The notes beneath the pieces were generated by a model. That model was given only the letters and a program-made list of their open reading frames with translations. It searched no databases and was not told the DNA's origin. Below, piece by piece: positions 25,678-35,171 of a DNA stretch of 64,000 nt. This DNA is from Herminiimonas sp. GTDB lineage: Bacteria > Pseudomonadota > Gammaproteobacteria > Burkholderiales > Burkholderiaceae. Location of the stretch: the NCBI RefSeq assembly GCF_030655415.1, contig NZ_JAURVN010000002.1, positions 310,001 to 374,000 on the forward strand, read 5' to 3'. The position numbers were made by a program, and so were the translations under genes. The stretch's first letter is position 1. The number at the start of each line of letters is the position of its first letter.

Positions 25678-26511
25678 TTAATCTGCCCACACAACCCAAC
25701 CGTAGTGCGCACTCAGCAAGATGAACAAGCCGAACACGATGCGGTAGTACGCAAAGAAAGTGAAGTCATGCGTACTGATATAACGCAGCAACCAGCGCAC
25801 ACACAGGAAAGCTGAAACGAAGGCAGCCAAGCCGCCCAAACCAAATAATGGAATGTCGGACAGCGACAGCAATGCGCGATCTTTGTAGACGGAATAAACC
25901 GTCGCGCCCATCAAGGTCGGAATCGCGAGAAAGAATGAAAACTCGGTCGCCGTTTTGCGCGACAAGCCGAACATCATGCCACCAATAATGCTGGCGCCGG
26001 AGCGGCTGGTGCCCGGGATCAGGGCAAACGCTTGCGCGCAGCCGACTTTAAGCGCATCCATCACTGTCATGTCATCTACCGATTGCACGCGCTCTGCGAC
26101 TACGCGATTTTTATTCTGGCGTTCTACCCATAGAATAATGAAACCACCAACGATGAAAGCAATCGCAACCGGCACCGGCGCAAATAATTTTTCCTTGATC
26201 GCCTTCGCGAACACCAGACCCAGCAGCGCAGCTGGCAAAAATGCGACGATGATATTCAACGCAAATTTTTGCGCGCGCGGTTCGCTGAACAAGCCGCTCA
26301 AGACTGCAGCGATCTTTACGCGATATTCCCAAACCACAGCCAACATGGCACCGGTTTGAATCGCGATCTCAAACACCTTGACCTTGGGCCCGGTGAAATC
26401 CAGCAAACTACCGGCAAGAATCAAATGGCCGGTGGAAGAAATAGGCAGGAATTCTGTCAAACCTTCGACGATGCCCATGATGATGGCTTTGAGCGCGAGA
26501 ACTGGATCCAT
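25678..26511 (-). CDS. uppP: Undecaprenyl-diphosphatase UppP (BacA)
   Basis: Integral membrane phosphatase of 277 residues that converts undecaprenyl diphosphate to the monophosphate carrier for peptidoglycan and other envelope polymers. It has the two conserved motifs [17 protein letters not shown] (17-33) and [15 protein letters not shown], plus about eight transmembrane segments. Bacitracin resistance is the classical phenotype. A terminator-like hairpin stands only 33 bp upstream of its start on the same strand, leaving almost no room for a promoter between them, so transcription probably comes through a leader. recQ follows by 10 bp. Confidence 0.97.
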   Translation of the reverse strand: MDPVLALKAIIMGIVEGLTEFLPISSTGHLILAGSLLDFTGPKVKVFEIAIQTGAMLAVVWEYRVKIAAVLSGLFSEPRAQKFALNIIVAFLPAALLGLVFAKAIKEKLFAPVPVAIAFIVGGFIILWVERQNKNRVVAERVQSVDDMTVMDALKVGCAQAFALIPGTSRSGASIIGGMMFGLSRKTATEFSFFLAIPTLMGATVYSVYKDRALLSLSDIPLFGLGGLAAFVSAFLCVRWLLRYISTHDFTFFAYYRIVFGLFILLSAHYGWVVWAD

Positions 26512-26537
26512 GGAATATTTAAGCTAGAAAAGGGTAA

Positions 26538-26572
26538 TAAAAAAACCCGCCGGTGGTTACGCCGCGCGGGTT
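26538..26572 (-). terminator. Strong hairpin with T-tract 33 bp upstream of uppP: terminator or attenuator
   Basis: Stem AACCCGC-CGG / CCG-(C)-GCGGGTT (26544-26572, one bulge) followed on the minus strand by seven T and TATTA. It may end the transcript of the cysteine-cluster gene at 26789-27052, or end a leader RNA or small RNA of about 150-200 nt from the 26.6-26.8 kb gap, so that readthrough controls uppP-recQ. Confidence 0.8.
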
Positions 26573-26788
26573 ACAACATAGTCGATAATTCTATCGGTTC
26601 TGCTACACCAACATCGCAACACAAATATTGCGCGAACCTTGCGGCGATTGCCTCAGCCAGCGTTTTCTGAAGGCTCAAAGGTTACCACGGCGACGCTGAT
26701 TGCTGTCTCAATTTTATGTAAAGCCGCAGCTATTTCCGCAATGAAATTCAATCACATGTTTGCTGGATCGTGACGAATGATTTATGAC

Positions 26789-27052
26789 TTAAGCAGCCGT
26801 CAATTTTTCTAAAGTCGTCAAATAAATCATCGCATCTTTGCGCGTAGCGCCGCACATTTCCAGTTGCGGTCGCAAGCTGCTGCAGACTGCCGGACGTTCA
26901 GGCTGGCCGAATATCAGACAACGATAATCATCCGCCAATTGCACACAACGAATTCCAGCCGGTTTTCCATTCGGCATTCCTGGAATCGCCGACGAAATCG
27001 ACGGCGCGGTGCAACAGGCACCGCAATCGGGGCGACAACTCAAGTCAGACAT
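26789..27052 (-). CDS. YkgJ-family cysteine cluster protein
   Basis: A small protein of 87 residues with the cysteine pattern of the YkgJ family (zinc- or iron-sulfur-chelating domain): [16 protein letters not shown] at the start, then [22 protein letters not shown] and a final Cys in [10 protein letters not shown]. The family occurs widely in proteobacteria; function is not established. It is a single minus-strand gene; downstream on the same strand is the hairpin before uppP. Confidence 0.88.
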   Translation of the reverse strand: MSDLSCRPDCGACCTAPSISSAIPGMPNGKPAGIRCVQLADDYRCLIFGQPERPAVCSSLRPQLEMCGATRKDAMIYLTTLEKLTAA

Positions 27053-27414
27053 GCTTTAGCGAGGCTTTCAGCGCGGGGAGTAATTCGTTATTCATTCTGC
27101 AATTCGTTCAACATCTCAACGAACCGAAGTGCTGCGCGACTTGGTTTGTGGCGCACTTGCATGAAAGGCGCGATTCTACAGTGGATTTGCACGGCACAAG
27201 GTCTTACAAGGCTTGACGCTACGCGAGCAGACGCTTACATTACGAAGGCCGCAAAACCCCGTGTTTATTGGCAAATCACATAGATACGCGTCGCGACATC
27301 ACCCTCCCCGGAATGGTTTTTGCCCGATTTATCGAGGATGTGCTTTTGCGCGGCACAATGCCTATCATTTGATAAAATGCTGGTTTTCTTATTTAGCTAC
27401 CTAGAGTCGACAAA
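27053..27414. other. Intergenic region with divergent promoters
   Basis: No gene seen. The region separates the minus-strand cysteine-cluster gene from the plus-strand methyltransferase. A TTTGATAAAAT stretch at about 27369-27378 is a possible -10 for the methyltransferase-rhodanese-tolC run. Nothing else in it could be explained. Confidence 0.4.
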
Positions 27415-28080
27415 ATGAACATTGAAAAAGCCCGTTTCCTCATGATCGAGCAGCAAATTCGCCCTTGGGATGTGCTCGACACGGACGTTCTCGAATTGCT
27501 GGTCATCGTGAAGCGTGAAGCATTTGTGCCACTCGCGTACCGTGCACTGGCCTTTGCCGATAGCGAAATCCCGCTGTCGCATGGCGAAAGCATGCTGACC
27601 CCGAAGCTGGAAGCGCGCATTTTGCAGGAACTGGCTATCAAGAAGCATGAGAACGTTTTGGAAATCGGCGCAGGCTCCGGTTACATGGCAGCGCTGTTGG
27701 CATACAAGGCACGTCACGTCACGACCGTTGAGATCGAACCTGAATTGAAAGCGCTGGCAGAAAAAAATCTGGCCGACTACGGCGTCAGCAACGTCGACGT
27801 TGTATTGGGCGATGCAGCACAAGGCTTTAATGGCGCAAATCAAGCTAACTCTCCTTATGACGTCATCGTCGTATCGGGTTCGCTGCCTGTCGTACCGGAA
27901 GCACTGCTGGCACAGATCAAAGTCGGCGGCCGCATGTTCGTGATCGCTGGTAACGCACCGGCAATGACGGCGCAAATCATCACCCGCACATCAGATATCG
28001 GCTACAGCACGGTCAATCTGTTTGAAACGATCGTTAAACCATTGCGCAATGCAGTGACACCATCGCACTTCAAATTCTAA
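27415..28080 (+). CDS. Protein-L-isoaspartate O-methyltransferase-like protein
   Basis: SAM methyltransferase of 221 residues of the PCMT family. The start EKARFLMIEQQIRPWDVLD is typical of the subgroup found next to tolC in betaproteobacteria rather than of classical Pcm; the SAM motif is LEIGAGSGYMAALLA, followed by VTTVEIEPELKALAEKNL and YDVIVVSGSLPVVP. In Pcm the corresponding later segment is usually DRIIVTAA, so the substrate may differ. It is followed 7 bp later by a rhodanese gene and then tolC, which suggests one transcription unit. Confidence 0.88.
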   Translation: MNIEKARFLMIEQQIRPWDVLDTDVLELLVIVKREAFVPLAYRALAFADSEIPLSHGESMLTPKLEARILQELAIKKHENVLEIGAGSGYMAALLAYKARHVTTVEIEPELKALAEKNLADYGVSNVDVVLGDAAQGFNGANQANSPYDVIVVSGSLPVVPEALLAQIKVGGRMFVIAGNAPAMTAQIITRTSDIGYSTVNLFETIVKPLRNAVTPSHFKF

Positions 28081-28087
28081 GGACGCC

Positions 28088-28411
28088 ATGCAACACCTGA
28101 CCGCCCCCGAACTGGCAGCTTTGCTTGAATCACCTTTAGGTAACCCGCCCATCTTGTTGGATGTGCGTGAACCTTGGGAGTATCAGACTTGTCAGATCAA
28201 TGGTTCGGTGTCTATGCCTATGAATACCATTCCTGCCCAGCTCGAACAGTTGGACAGGAACGCATCCATCATATGCATTTGCCATCATGGCGCGCGTAGC
28301 ATGCGCGTCGCCAATTTTTTGGAAAGCAATGGCTTCGGCCAAGTGACGAATTTGACTGGCGGCATCCACGCGTGGGCGCAGCAAGTGGATCCAGCGATGC
28401 CGACCTATTGA
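28088..28411 (+). CDS. Single-domain rhodanese-like protein
   Basis: A 107-residue rhodanese domain: ILLDVREPWEYQTCQINGSVSMPMNTIP, then the active loop CICHHGARSMRVANFL with the likely persulfide Cys65, and TNLTGGIHAWAQQVDP at the end. It probably carries or transfers sulfane sulfur in the cytoplasm; the acceptor is unknown. The six-residue loop with His-His after the Cys is the form common in the GlpE/YgaP-like group. It sits between the methyltransferase gene (7 bp) and tolC (64 bp). Confidence 0.93.
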   Translation: MQHLTAPELAALLESPLGNPPILLDVREPWEYQTCQINGSVSMPMNTIPAQLEQLDRNASIICICHHGARSMRVANFLESNGFGQVTNLTGGIHAWAQQVDPAMPTY

Positions 28412-28475
28412 TTTTGTATTACCTTTTACCTGTACCAAGCTCCAGAACCACCGCCTCCACCTGCACGGGAATTCA

Positions 28476-29783
28476 ATGCGCAATGCCAAGCTAGTCACAC
28501 TGATCGCTGGTGCTTTTATAAGCTTACAAGCACAGGCAGTGAACTTGCTGCAGGTTTATCAGGATGCACTTGCCAACGATGCTGTTTATGCCAGCGCGCG
28601 CGCCAATCTAAGTGCGGGCCAAGAAGCTTCCGTGCAAGGACGCGCCAATCTGCTACCGCTGATCGGCTTGAGCGGATCGAATCAAAAGATCACGCGCGAA
28701 GATATTCCAGATACGACTTCACATGGTTACACGCTGTCGTTGTCGCAGCCGCTATTCGATATCGCTGCATGGCAAACCTACGAGCAAAGTAAATTATCGG
28801 TCGCAGCAAGTGAAGCAGCATTTGCCAGCGTGCAGCAGGATTTGATTTTGCGCGTATCGCAAGCCTACTTTGATGTCTTGACTGCGCAAGATGCGCTGAC
28901 TGCACTCCAGGCACAAAAGGTCGCGATCAGTGAACAACTGGCATCGGCTCAACGTAATTTTGAAGTGGGCACTGCGACCATCACCGACACGCATGAAGCG
29001 CAATCACGATATGACTTGGTCGTCGCGCAGGAATTTGCCGCGCAGAACGATATCGACATCAAGCGCTCTGCCCTGCAACAAATCATAGGCAAATCGCCTG
29101 AGAACCTGGCAATCCTACGCACCGATATTGAATTAAGACCGCCAGAACCGGCACAGATTGCACCGTGGATCAGTAGCGCAGAAGAACAGAATTACGATGT
29201 CATCAGCAAACAGCTTGCGCTGGAAATTGCCAAGCGCGACATCACACGCAATCGCGCCGGACATTATCCAACCGTCGATCTGGTAGCGAGCCGCGGCAAT
29301 ACCAATCAACGTAATACCGTGCTGGGACAAACCAGCACCGGCACGACCAATACAGTCGGCGTGCAATGGGCGATTCCGCTTTTCAGTGGCTTCGCGGTAA
29401 CCAGTCAGGTACGGCAAGCGATTGCACTGGAAGACAAAGCCCGCTCCGATCTGGAAATATCACGTCGTACTGCCGCCTTGAATGCGCGGCAATCGTATCT
29501 CGGAGTGCATAGTGGACTGGCGCAAGTGAAAGCCTTGCAGGCGGCAGAGATATCCAGCCAATCATCGCTGGAGTCGAATCGTCTTGGCTATCAAGTTGGC
29601 GTACGCATCAACATTGATGTGTTGAATGCGCAGCAGCAGTTGTATTTAACGCAACGTGATCTGGCGAAAACGCGTTATGACACGATCATGAACAGCTTGC
29701 GTCTCAAATCAGCCGCTGGCACTTTGCAGGAAAAAGATATCGTGCAGATCAACACGATCTTGGTGGAACCTGCGCAGCGTTGA
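28476..29783 (+). CDS. tolC: TolC-family outer membrane channel protein
   Basis: A 435-residue outer membrane efflux or type I secretion channel. A signal peptide (LVTLIAGAFISLQAQA) precedes two repeated halves of long helices and beta strands: NLLQVYQDALANDAVYASARA at the start, LSQPLFDIAAWQTYEQSKL, VSQAYFDVLTAQDAL and, in the second half, VQWAIPLFSGFAVTSQVRQA and YQVGVRINIDVLNAQQQLY. It has no lipid Cys, unlike the OprM-type channel at 35168-36610. It probably serves type I secretion or general efflux. A terminator follows at 29846. Confidence 0.93.
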   Translation: MRNAKLVTLIAGAFISLQAQAVNLLQVYQDALANDAVYASARANLSAGQEASVQGRANLLPLIGLSGSNQKITREDIPDTTSHGYTLSLSQPLFDIAAWQTYEQSKLSVAASEAAFASVQQDLILRVSQAYFDVLTAQDALTALQAQKVAISEQLASAQRNFEVGTATITDTHEAQSRYDLVVAQEFAAQNDIDIKRSALQQIIGKSPENLAILRTDIELRPPEPAQIAPWISSAEEQNYDVISKQLALEIAKRDITRNRAGHYPTVDLVASRGNTNQRNTVLGQTSTGTTNTVGVQWAIPLFSGFAVTSQVRQAIALEDKARSDLEISRRTAALNARQSYLGVHSGLAQVKALQAAEISSQSSLESNRLGYQVGVRINIDVLNAQQQLYLTQRDLAKTRYDTIMNSLRLKSAAGTLQEKDIVQINTILVEPAQR

Positions 29784-29845
29784 TTTTATTCATCAGTTTT
29801 ATTTACTGACAATCCAAGCGCATTTTTCAATTCAATTTCGACAAT

Positions 29846-29874
29846 AGAGCGCCACTGTTCATCAGCGCTCTTTT
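29846..29874 (+). terminator. Terminator after tolC
   Basis: Perfect 7-bp stem AGAGCGC (29846-29852) / GCGCTCT (29865-29871) with a 12-nt loop, followed by TTTTAAT. The T-run is short, so strength is moderate. Confidence 0.65.
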
Positions 29875-29890
29875 AATACGCGAATCAAAC

Positions 29891-30535
29891 TCAGTCTTCT
29901 TTCTTTACCCGCAACGCTGGCGCGTAACGCAAGCTGTCCAGGCAAGTATCAATTAGTGGCGCAGCCACTGCGGCCAAATCAAAACTGCTAGGCGAGAACA
30001 ACCAATTCATTAGCAAGCCCACTACATGGCTATGCAGAGTTATAGCTGCGAGCCGCGTATCCAGATCGTCGGGCAATTGCTTCAGCAGAATCGCCTCTTT
30101 TAAAATGCGCTCCATATTCGCCAAGCCATCCAGATAGCATTGATGCTGACGTACCCAGATCGGATCGTTCCTATCAACCAGCTCACATTTCAGAAAAATA
30201 ATATCCAGGATTCGGCGTGACCGCACATTGGCACTCGCATCCTGCAATAGATAGATCCAGGAATTGCGTAGATGCCCCAAAGGGTCGCCTGCAAACTTCT
30301 CTGCAGGCGTCGCCATCAAGGTTTCCATAGGCAGGCGCACGCGTTCGCACATTGCATCGAACAAATCACTCTTGTTCTTGAAATGCCAATAAATTGCACC
30401 GCGCGTTACATCAGCAGCGACCGCAACATCGGCCAGCGAAGTCTGCGCCAAACCACGCGCGTAAAACACTTCCTCAGCTGCATCAAGGATGCGGCTGCGG
30501 GTTTCTAATGCCTCTTCTTTCGTCGAGCGAGCCAT
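29891..30535 (-). CDS. TetR-family repressor, AcrR/TtgR-like
   Basis: A 214-residue repressor with the N-terminal TetR helix-turn-helix (ETRSRILDAAEEVFYARGLAQTSLADVAVAADVTRGAIYWHFKN) and the AcrR-type C-terminal ligand domain (HLRNSWIYLLQDASANVRSRRILDIIFLKCE). It is divergent from the RND efflux operon with a long perfect palindrome between them, so it almost certainly represses the pump genes and itself; drugs or phenolics binding the C-terminal domain would relieve this. The ATG at 30535 (MARSTKEE) is preferred over a TTG at 30556. Confidence 0.95.
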   Translation of the reverse strand: MARSTKEEALETRSRILDAAEEVFYARGLAQTSLADVAVAADVTRGAIYWHFKNKSDLFDAMCERVRLPMETLMATPAEKFAGDPLGHLRNSWIYLLQDASANVRSRRILDIIFLKCELVDRNDPIWVRQHQCYLDGLANMERILKEAILLKQLPDDLDTRLAAITLHSHVVGLLMNWLFSPSSFDLAAVAAPLIDTCLDSLRYAPALRVKKED

Positions 30536-30596
30536 AAAATCATCGTCCTGTAACAAATTTCGAATATTTATATATGCTAGAGCTTAAGTTGCCCCA

Positions 30597-30624
30597 TATA
30601 CATACATTCGCGAATGTATGTATA
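30597..30624. promoter_or_regulatory. AcrR-type operator: 28-bp perfect palindrome
   Basis: Perfect palindrome of two 14-bp arms, TATACATACATTCG and its reverse complement. It differs from the E. coli AcrR operator core (TACATACATT-TGTG-AATGTATGTA as I recall it) only at the two centre bases. It overlaps a TATAAT hexamer (30621-30626) that would be the -10 of the efflux operon, so bound repressor would block RNA polymerase. Confidence 0.88.
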
Positions 30625-30764
30625 ATACCTCACCCGCAGCATCAGCATCAAACAAAAGCGCAAGAGTAGCCGTTCAACAACGAATGCTTTTTGCGCTTTC
30701 AGCATTACCTTTTTTCTTTACCGGACTGTCGAATTTTTGACAGCGCATCCACTCACCGTGCGAG

Positions 30765-32009
30765 ATGTATATGAGTTCACTTCCCCGTTTGACCACCCTT
30801 GGCGCAGCCATCGTTGTTTTATTTGCAGTCGCCGCTTGCGGCAAGTCCGATCAGCAGGCATCCGCACCGCCTCCTACCGAAGTATCGGTAATCACCGTCA
30901 AGCCGGGACCACTGGGAGTAACGAACGAATTACCAGGTCGCCTTGAATCAACCCGTATCGCAGAAATCCGCGCACGTGTACCTGGCGTCGTACTGAAACG
31001 TACTTTCCGCGAAGGCAGCGATGTCAAAGCAGGCGCGACCTTGTTCCTGATCGACCCGGCTCAATTCAAGGCAACATATAACAGCGCGAATGCCGCTGTT
31101 GCCCGTGCAGAAGCGACCTTGATGCAAGCTGAATTGAAAGAAAAACGCTACAAGCCGCTGGTTGCTACCAATGCAATCAGCAAGCAGGAATACGACGACG
31201 TCACCGCTACCTTGAAACAAGCTGAAGCAGATCTGGCCTCAGCCAAAGCCTCGCGTGACACCGCGCGTCTGTCACTCGACTACGCAACCGTGACATCGCC
31301 TATCTCTGGCCGCATCGGTCGCGCACTGGTTACTGAAGGCGCCTTGGTTGGTCAAAACGAAACCACGCCACTGGCGACCGTGCAACAGATTGATCCTATC
31401 TACGTCAACATGACGCAGTCCAGCACCGAAATTCTGCAACTGCAACGTGCAATGGCTAGCGGCAAATTGAAGAGCTCAGGTAAAGGACAAGTCAAAGTGA
31501 CGCTGATCACCGAAGATGGTCAGGAATATGCACAGTCAGGAAAACTGCTGTTCTCCGATTTGACCGTCGATGAAAGCTCAGGCGCCGTTACCTTGCGTGC
31601 CGAGTTCCCAAATCCTGATCGTCAATTATTGCCAGGCATGTATGTCCGTGCGCGCGTTGAACAAGCCATTAATGAAAACGCCATCACCGTGCCGCAACAA
31701 GCCATTACACGCACACCAGACGGCTCGGCTGTCATGGTGGTCAGTGCAGAAAGCAAAGTTGTTTCGCGTTCGGTTAAAACTGGCCCTGCCAGCGGTGACT
31801 CATGGGTTATCAATGACGGCCTGAAAGAAGGCGATCAAGTCATCGTCGAGGGTCTGCAAAAAGTCCAGCCAGGTGCCACAGTCAAGGCAGTGCAATGGAA
31901 GAAAGCTGCACCAGCTGATGCTAGCGCTCCCGCAGCAGATGCAGCCAAGCCAGCCGCAGCAGCATCCGCCCCTGCAGCCAAGACCGCAGAACAACCGAAG
32001 TCGAAGTAA
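30765..32009 (+). CDS. RND efflux periplasmic adaptor (AcrA/MexA/TtgA-like)
   Basis: A 414-residue membrane fusion lipoprotein. Signal and lipid site VVLFAVAACGKSD; then the barrel-sandwich and hairpin domains: TELPGRLESTRIAEIRARVPG-like start, KRTFREGSDVKAGATLFLIDP, a long alpha-hairpin (AVARAEATLMQAELKEKRYK), and LDYATVTSPISGRIGRALVTEGALVGQ. The C-terminal tail is Ala/Pro/Lys-rich. It bridges the inner-membrane pump and the outer channel. First gene of an operon; 12 bp to the pump gene. Starts at 30765 and 30771 are both possible; the leader to the likely -10 is about 135 nt. Confidence 0.95.
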   Translation: MYMSSLPRLTTLGAAIVVLFAVAACGKSDQQASAPPPTEVSVITVKPGPLGVTNELPGRLESTRIAEIRARVPGVVLKRTFREGSDVKAGATLFLIDPAQFKATYNSANAAVARAEATLMQAELKEKRYKPLVATNAISKQEYDDVTATLKQAEADLASAKASRDTARLSLDYATVTSPISGRIGRALVTEGALVGQNETTPLATVQQIDPIYVNMTQSSTEILQLQRAMASGKLKSSGKGQVKVTLITEDGQEYAQSGKLLFSDLTVDESSGAVTLRAEFPNPDRQLLPGMYVRARVEQAINENAITVPQQAITRTPDGSAVMVVSAESKVVSRSVKTGPASGDSWVINDGLKEGDQVIVEGLQKVQPGATVKAVQWKKAAPADASAPAADAAKPAAAASAPAAKTAEQPKSK

Positions 32010-32021
32010 GGGAGCACCGTA

Positions 32022-35000
32022 ATGGGTAAATTTTTTATTGACCGCCCGGTTTTTGCCTGGGTACTAGCCATCTTCATCATGCTGGCTGGTGGCTTGGCAA
32101 TCACCACTTTGCCGGTCGCGCAATATCCGAATATCGCACCACCGACGATTGTCGTTACTGCGAACTATCCGGGTGCTACAGCGCAAACGCTGGACGATAG
32201 CGTTACCAGTTTGATCGAACAGGAAATGAACGGTGCCGATGGTTTGCAATACATCGAATCGCAAAGTCAGGCCAATGGCCAGGTTCAAATCACGGTGACG
32301 TTTTCTCCAGAAACCAATCCAGATTTAGCCGCAGTTGACGTTTCCAATCGTTTGAAACGTGTGGAATCACGTCTGCCTGCAGCCGTCACGCAACAAGGTG
32401 TGCAAGTTACCAAATCGCGCAGCAACTTCTTGATGTTTATCGGCTTGTCTTCGGGCGACGGCAGACTTGATCCAGTTGCGCTGGGTGATTACTTGTCACG
32501 TAACGTCTTGAATGAAATCAAGCGTGTACCTGGCGTTGGTCAAGCACAATTGTTTGGTACTGAACGCGCGATGCGTATCTGGATTGATCCTAACAAACTG
32601 GTCGGTTTGAATCTGACACCAGCTGACGTGACTAGCGCCATCCGTGCACAAAATGCGCTGGTTGCCGGTGGTACGCTCGGTGATTTGCCTAGCCCAAGCT
32701 CGCAACAAATTACAGCGACCATCGTCGTCAACGGGCAAATGAACAGCCCGGACGAATTCGGCAAAATCATTTTGCGTGCAAACAAGGATGGTTCTTCGGT
32801 ACGTTTGAGTGATGTGGCACGTATTGAAGTCGGTGGTCAATCGTATGCAACTTCGGGGCGTCTCGATGGCAAGCCAACCTCCTTTGTTGGTGTGCAATTG
32901 TCACCTACCGCGAACGCGCTGGGTACGGCAACTGCAGTACACAAGAAAATGGAAGAGCTGTCGAAGTACTTCCCGGCTGGTGTGACATACACCGTGCCAT
33001 ATGACACTTCCAAGTTCGTTCAGATCTCTATCGAGGAAGTGGTTAAAACCCTGATCGAAGCGATTATTCTGGTGTTCCTGGTGATGTATCTGTTCTTGCA
33101 GAACATCCGCTATACCCTGATCCCAACCATTGTTGTTCCAGTTGCGTTGATGGGTACGTTTGCCACCTTGCTGCTGTTTGGCTTCTCGATCAACGTACTG
33201 ACGATGTTCGGTATGGTGTTGGCGATTGGTATTCTGGTCGATGATGCGATTGTGGTCGTTGAGAACGTCGAACGCATCATGAGCGAAGAAGGTTTGTCAC
33301 CGCGCGATGCAACCCGCAAAGCGATGGGACAAATTACCGGTGCGATTATCGGTATCACACTGGTGCTGATTGCGGTGTTCATCCCGATGGCATTCTTCGG
33401 TGGTGCGGTTGGCGCGATTTATCGCCAATTCTCGCTGTCGATGGTTGCTTCGATGGTGTTCTCGGCTTTGATGGCTTTCACACTGACACCGGCACTCTGC
33501 GCGACCATTTTGAAACCGGTTGAAGCCGGCCATCATCATGAGAAGCGCGGCTTCTTCGGCTGGTTCAACCGTCATTTCAACAAGACATCTATACGCTACC
33601 AAAGCGTTATCGGTGTGATGCTGACGAAAACCACCCGTTACATGATTGTGTATGGGCTGATCGTCGGGTGCGTCGCCTTGCTGTATGCGCGCTTGCCGGC
33701 ATCCTTCCTGCCGAGTGAAGATCAGGGTTACATCATCACCAACGTCCAGTTACCGTCAGGTGCCAGCACCGGCCGCACGCTGGAAGTTCTGAAAGAAATT
33801 GAAGACTATTACCTGAAACAACCTGCGGTCGAACACGTGATCGCTATCGCTGGCTTCAGTTTTTCCGGTAATGGACAAAATGCTGGTCTGGTCTTTACAC
33901 CGTTCAAGGATTGGAGCGAGCGCGGCAAAGACGATACAGCCGATGCAATTGCAGCTCGTGCTTTCGGCGCATTCTCAACCATCAAGGATGCGATTGTCTT
34001 CCCGTTGAATCCGCCACCGATTCGCGAACTGGGTAACGCCACCGGCTTTACCTTCCGTCTGCAAGATCGTGCAGGTCTGGGTCATGATGCATTGGTCGCC
34101 GCACGCAATCAAATGCTCGGCATGGCAGCGCAAAGCAAAATCCTGGCAGGCGTCCGTCCTGAAGGTTTGGAAGATGCGCCGCAATTGCAACTCGACATCA
34201 ATCGCGACAAGGCGAATGCTTTGGGCGTGACCTTCGACAGTATCAACAGCGTCATGTCGACCTTGCTCGGTTCGTCTTACGTCAATGACTTCCCGAATCA
34301 GGGACGTCAACAACGTGTGATCGTGCAAGCGGATGCACCACGTCGCTTGCAACCGGAAGATCTGGACAAATTGTATGCACGTAGCGCGACTGGTGCGATG
34401 GTTCCATTCTCGTCATTCACTTCGTCTAAATGGATTACCGGCCCAGTGCAATTGATCCGTTACAACGGCTATCCGGCAATGAAAATTTCCGGCGGTGCAG
34501 CACCTGGTTACAGTACCGGTGACGCCATGGTGGAAATGCAATCTCTGGTAGAAAAATTACCAGCCGGTTTCGGTTTTGAATGGACCGGTCAATCGCTGGA
34601 AGAAAAAACCTCGGGTTCGCAAGCGCCTATGTTGTACGCACTGTCGCTGATCGCGGTATTCCTGGTGTTGGCAGCTTTGTATGAAAGCACAACGATTCCA
34701 CTGGCTGTGATGCTGGTGGTACCGCTAGGTATTCTGGGTGCTCTGCTCGGTGTCACCTTGCGTGGCATGCCGAATGACGTGTACTTCAAAGTCGGCATGA
34801 TTGCGGTAGTGGGGCTTTCTGCGAAAAACGCGATTCTGATTATTGAATTTGCGAAAGACTTGCAGGCACAAGGCAAAGGATTGATAGAAGCAACACTGGA
34901 AGCAGTCCACCTGCGCTTCCGCCCTATCATCATGACCTCGCTAGCGTTCATCCTTGGCGTGTTGCCACTGGTGCTTGCCAGCGGCGCAGGCTCTGCCAGT

Positions 35001-35171
35001 CAGCGCGCCATTGGTACCGGCGTGATGAGCGGCATGATTACGGCAACGGTACTCGCGGTGTTCCTGGTACCTGTGTTCTTCGTGGTAGTACGTACCTTCT
35101 TCAAAGGTAACGAACGCCAACGTCGCAAATATGCGGCGAACCAGCCACGCAATGAGGATGAAGAATTATGA
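32022..35171 (+). CDS. RND multidrug efflux permease (AcrB/MexB/TtgB, HAE1 type)
   Basis: A 1049-residue inner-membrane proton antiporter. MGKFFIDRPVFAWVLAIFIM at the start is the HAE1 N-terminus. Twelve transmembrane helices are arranged as TM1, a large periplasmic loop, TM2-6, a second TM7 and loop, then TM8-12. The proton relay Asp pair lies in GILVDDAIVVVENVERIM (TM4), and the TM10 Lys in GLSAKNAILIIEFA. The porter domain motif GQAQLFGTERAMRIWIDP is present. The protein is full length with no disruption. The downstream channel gene overlaps by four bases. Confidence 0.98.
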   Translation: MGKFFIDRPVFAWVLAIFIMLAGGLAITTLPVAQYPNIAPPTIVVTANYPGATAQTLDDSVTSLIEQEMNGADGLQYIESQSQANGQVQITVTFSPETNPDLAAVDVSNRLKRVESRLPAAVTQQGVQVTKSRSNFLMFIGLSSGDGRLDPVALGDYLSRNVLNEIKRVPGVGQAQLFGTERAMRIWIDPNKLVGLNLTPADVTSAIRAQNALVAGGTLGDLPSPSSQQITATIVVNGQMNSPDEFGKIILRANKDGSSVRLSDVARIEVGGQSYATSGRLDGKPTSFVGVQLSPTANALGTATAVHKKMEELSKYFPAGVTYTVPYDTSKFVQISIEEVVKTLIEAIILVFLVMYLFLQNIRYTLIPTIVVPVALMGTFATLLLFGFSINVLTMFGMVLAIGILVDDAIVVVENVERIMSEEGLSPRDATRKAMGQITGAIIGITLVLIAVFIPMAFFGGAVGAIYRQFSLSMVASMVFSALMAFTLTPALCATILKPVEAGHHHEKRGFFGWFNRHFNKTSIRYQSVIGVMLTKTTRYMIVYGLIVGCVALLYARLPASFLPSEDQGYIITNVQLPSGASTGRTLEVLKEIEDYYLKQPAVEHVIAIAGFSFSGNGQNAGLVFTPFKDWSERGKDDTADAIAARAFGAFSTIKDAIVFPLNPPPIRELGNATGFTFRLQDRAGLGHDALVAARNQMLGMAAQSKILAGVRPEGLEDAPQLQLDINRDKANALGVTFDSINSVMSTLLGSSYVNDFPNQGRQQRVIVQADAPRRLQPEDLDKLYARSATGAMVPFSSFTSSKWITGPVQLIRYNGYPAMKISGGAAPGYSTGDAMVEMQSLVEKLPAGFGFEWTGQSLEEKTSGSQAPMLYALSLIAVFLVLAALYESTTIPLAVMLVVPLGILGALLGVTLRGMPNDVYFKVGMIAVVGLSAKNAILIIEFAKDLQAQGKGLIEATLEAVHLRFRPIIMTSLAFILGVLPLVLASGAGSASQRAIGTGVMSGMITATVLAVFLVPVFFVVVRTFFKGNERQRRKYAANQPRNEDEEL

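Noticed and set aside
7803..30624. Common regulator for the TerC repeats and the efflux operator because both contain TTCGCGAA
   Set aside because: TTCGCGAA is a short, self-complementary sequence that occurs by chance; the flanking bases differ entirely.
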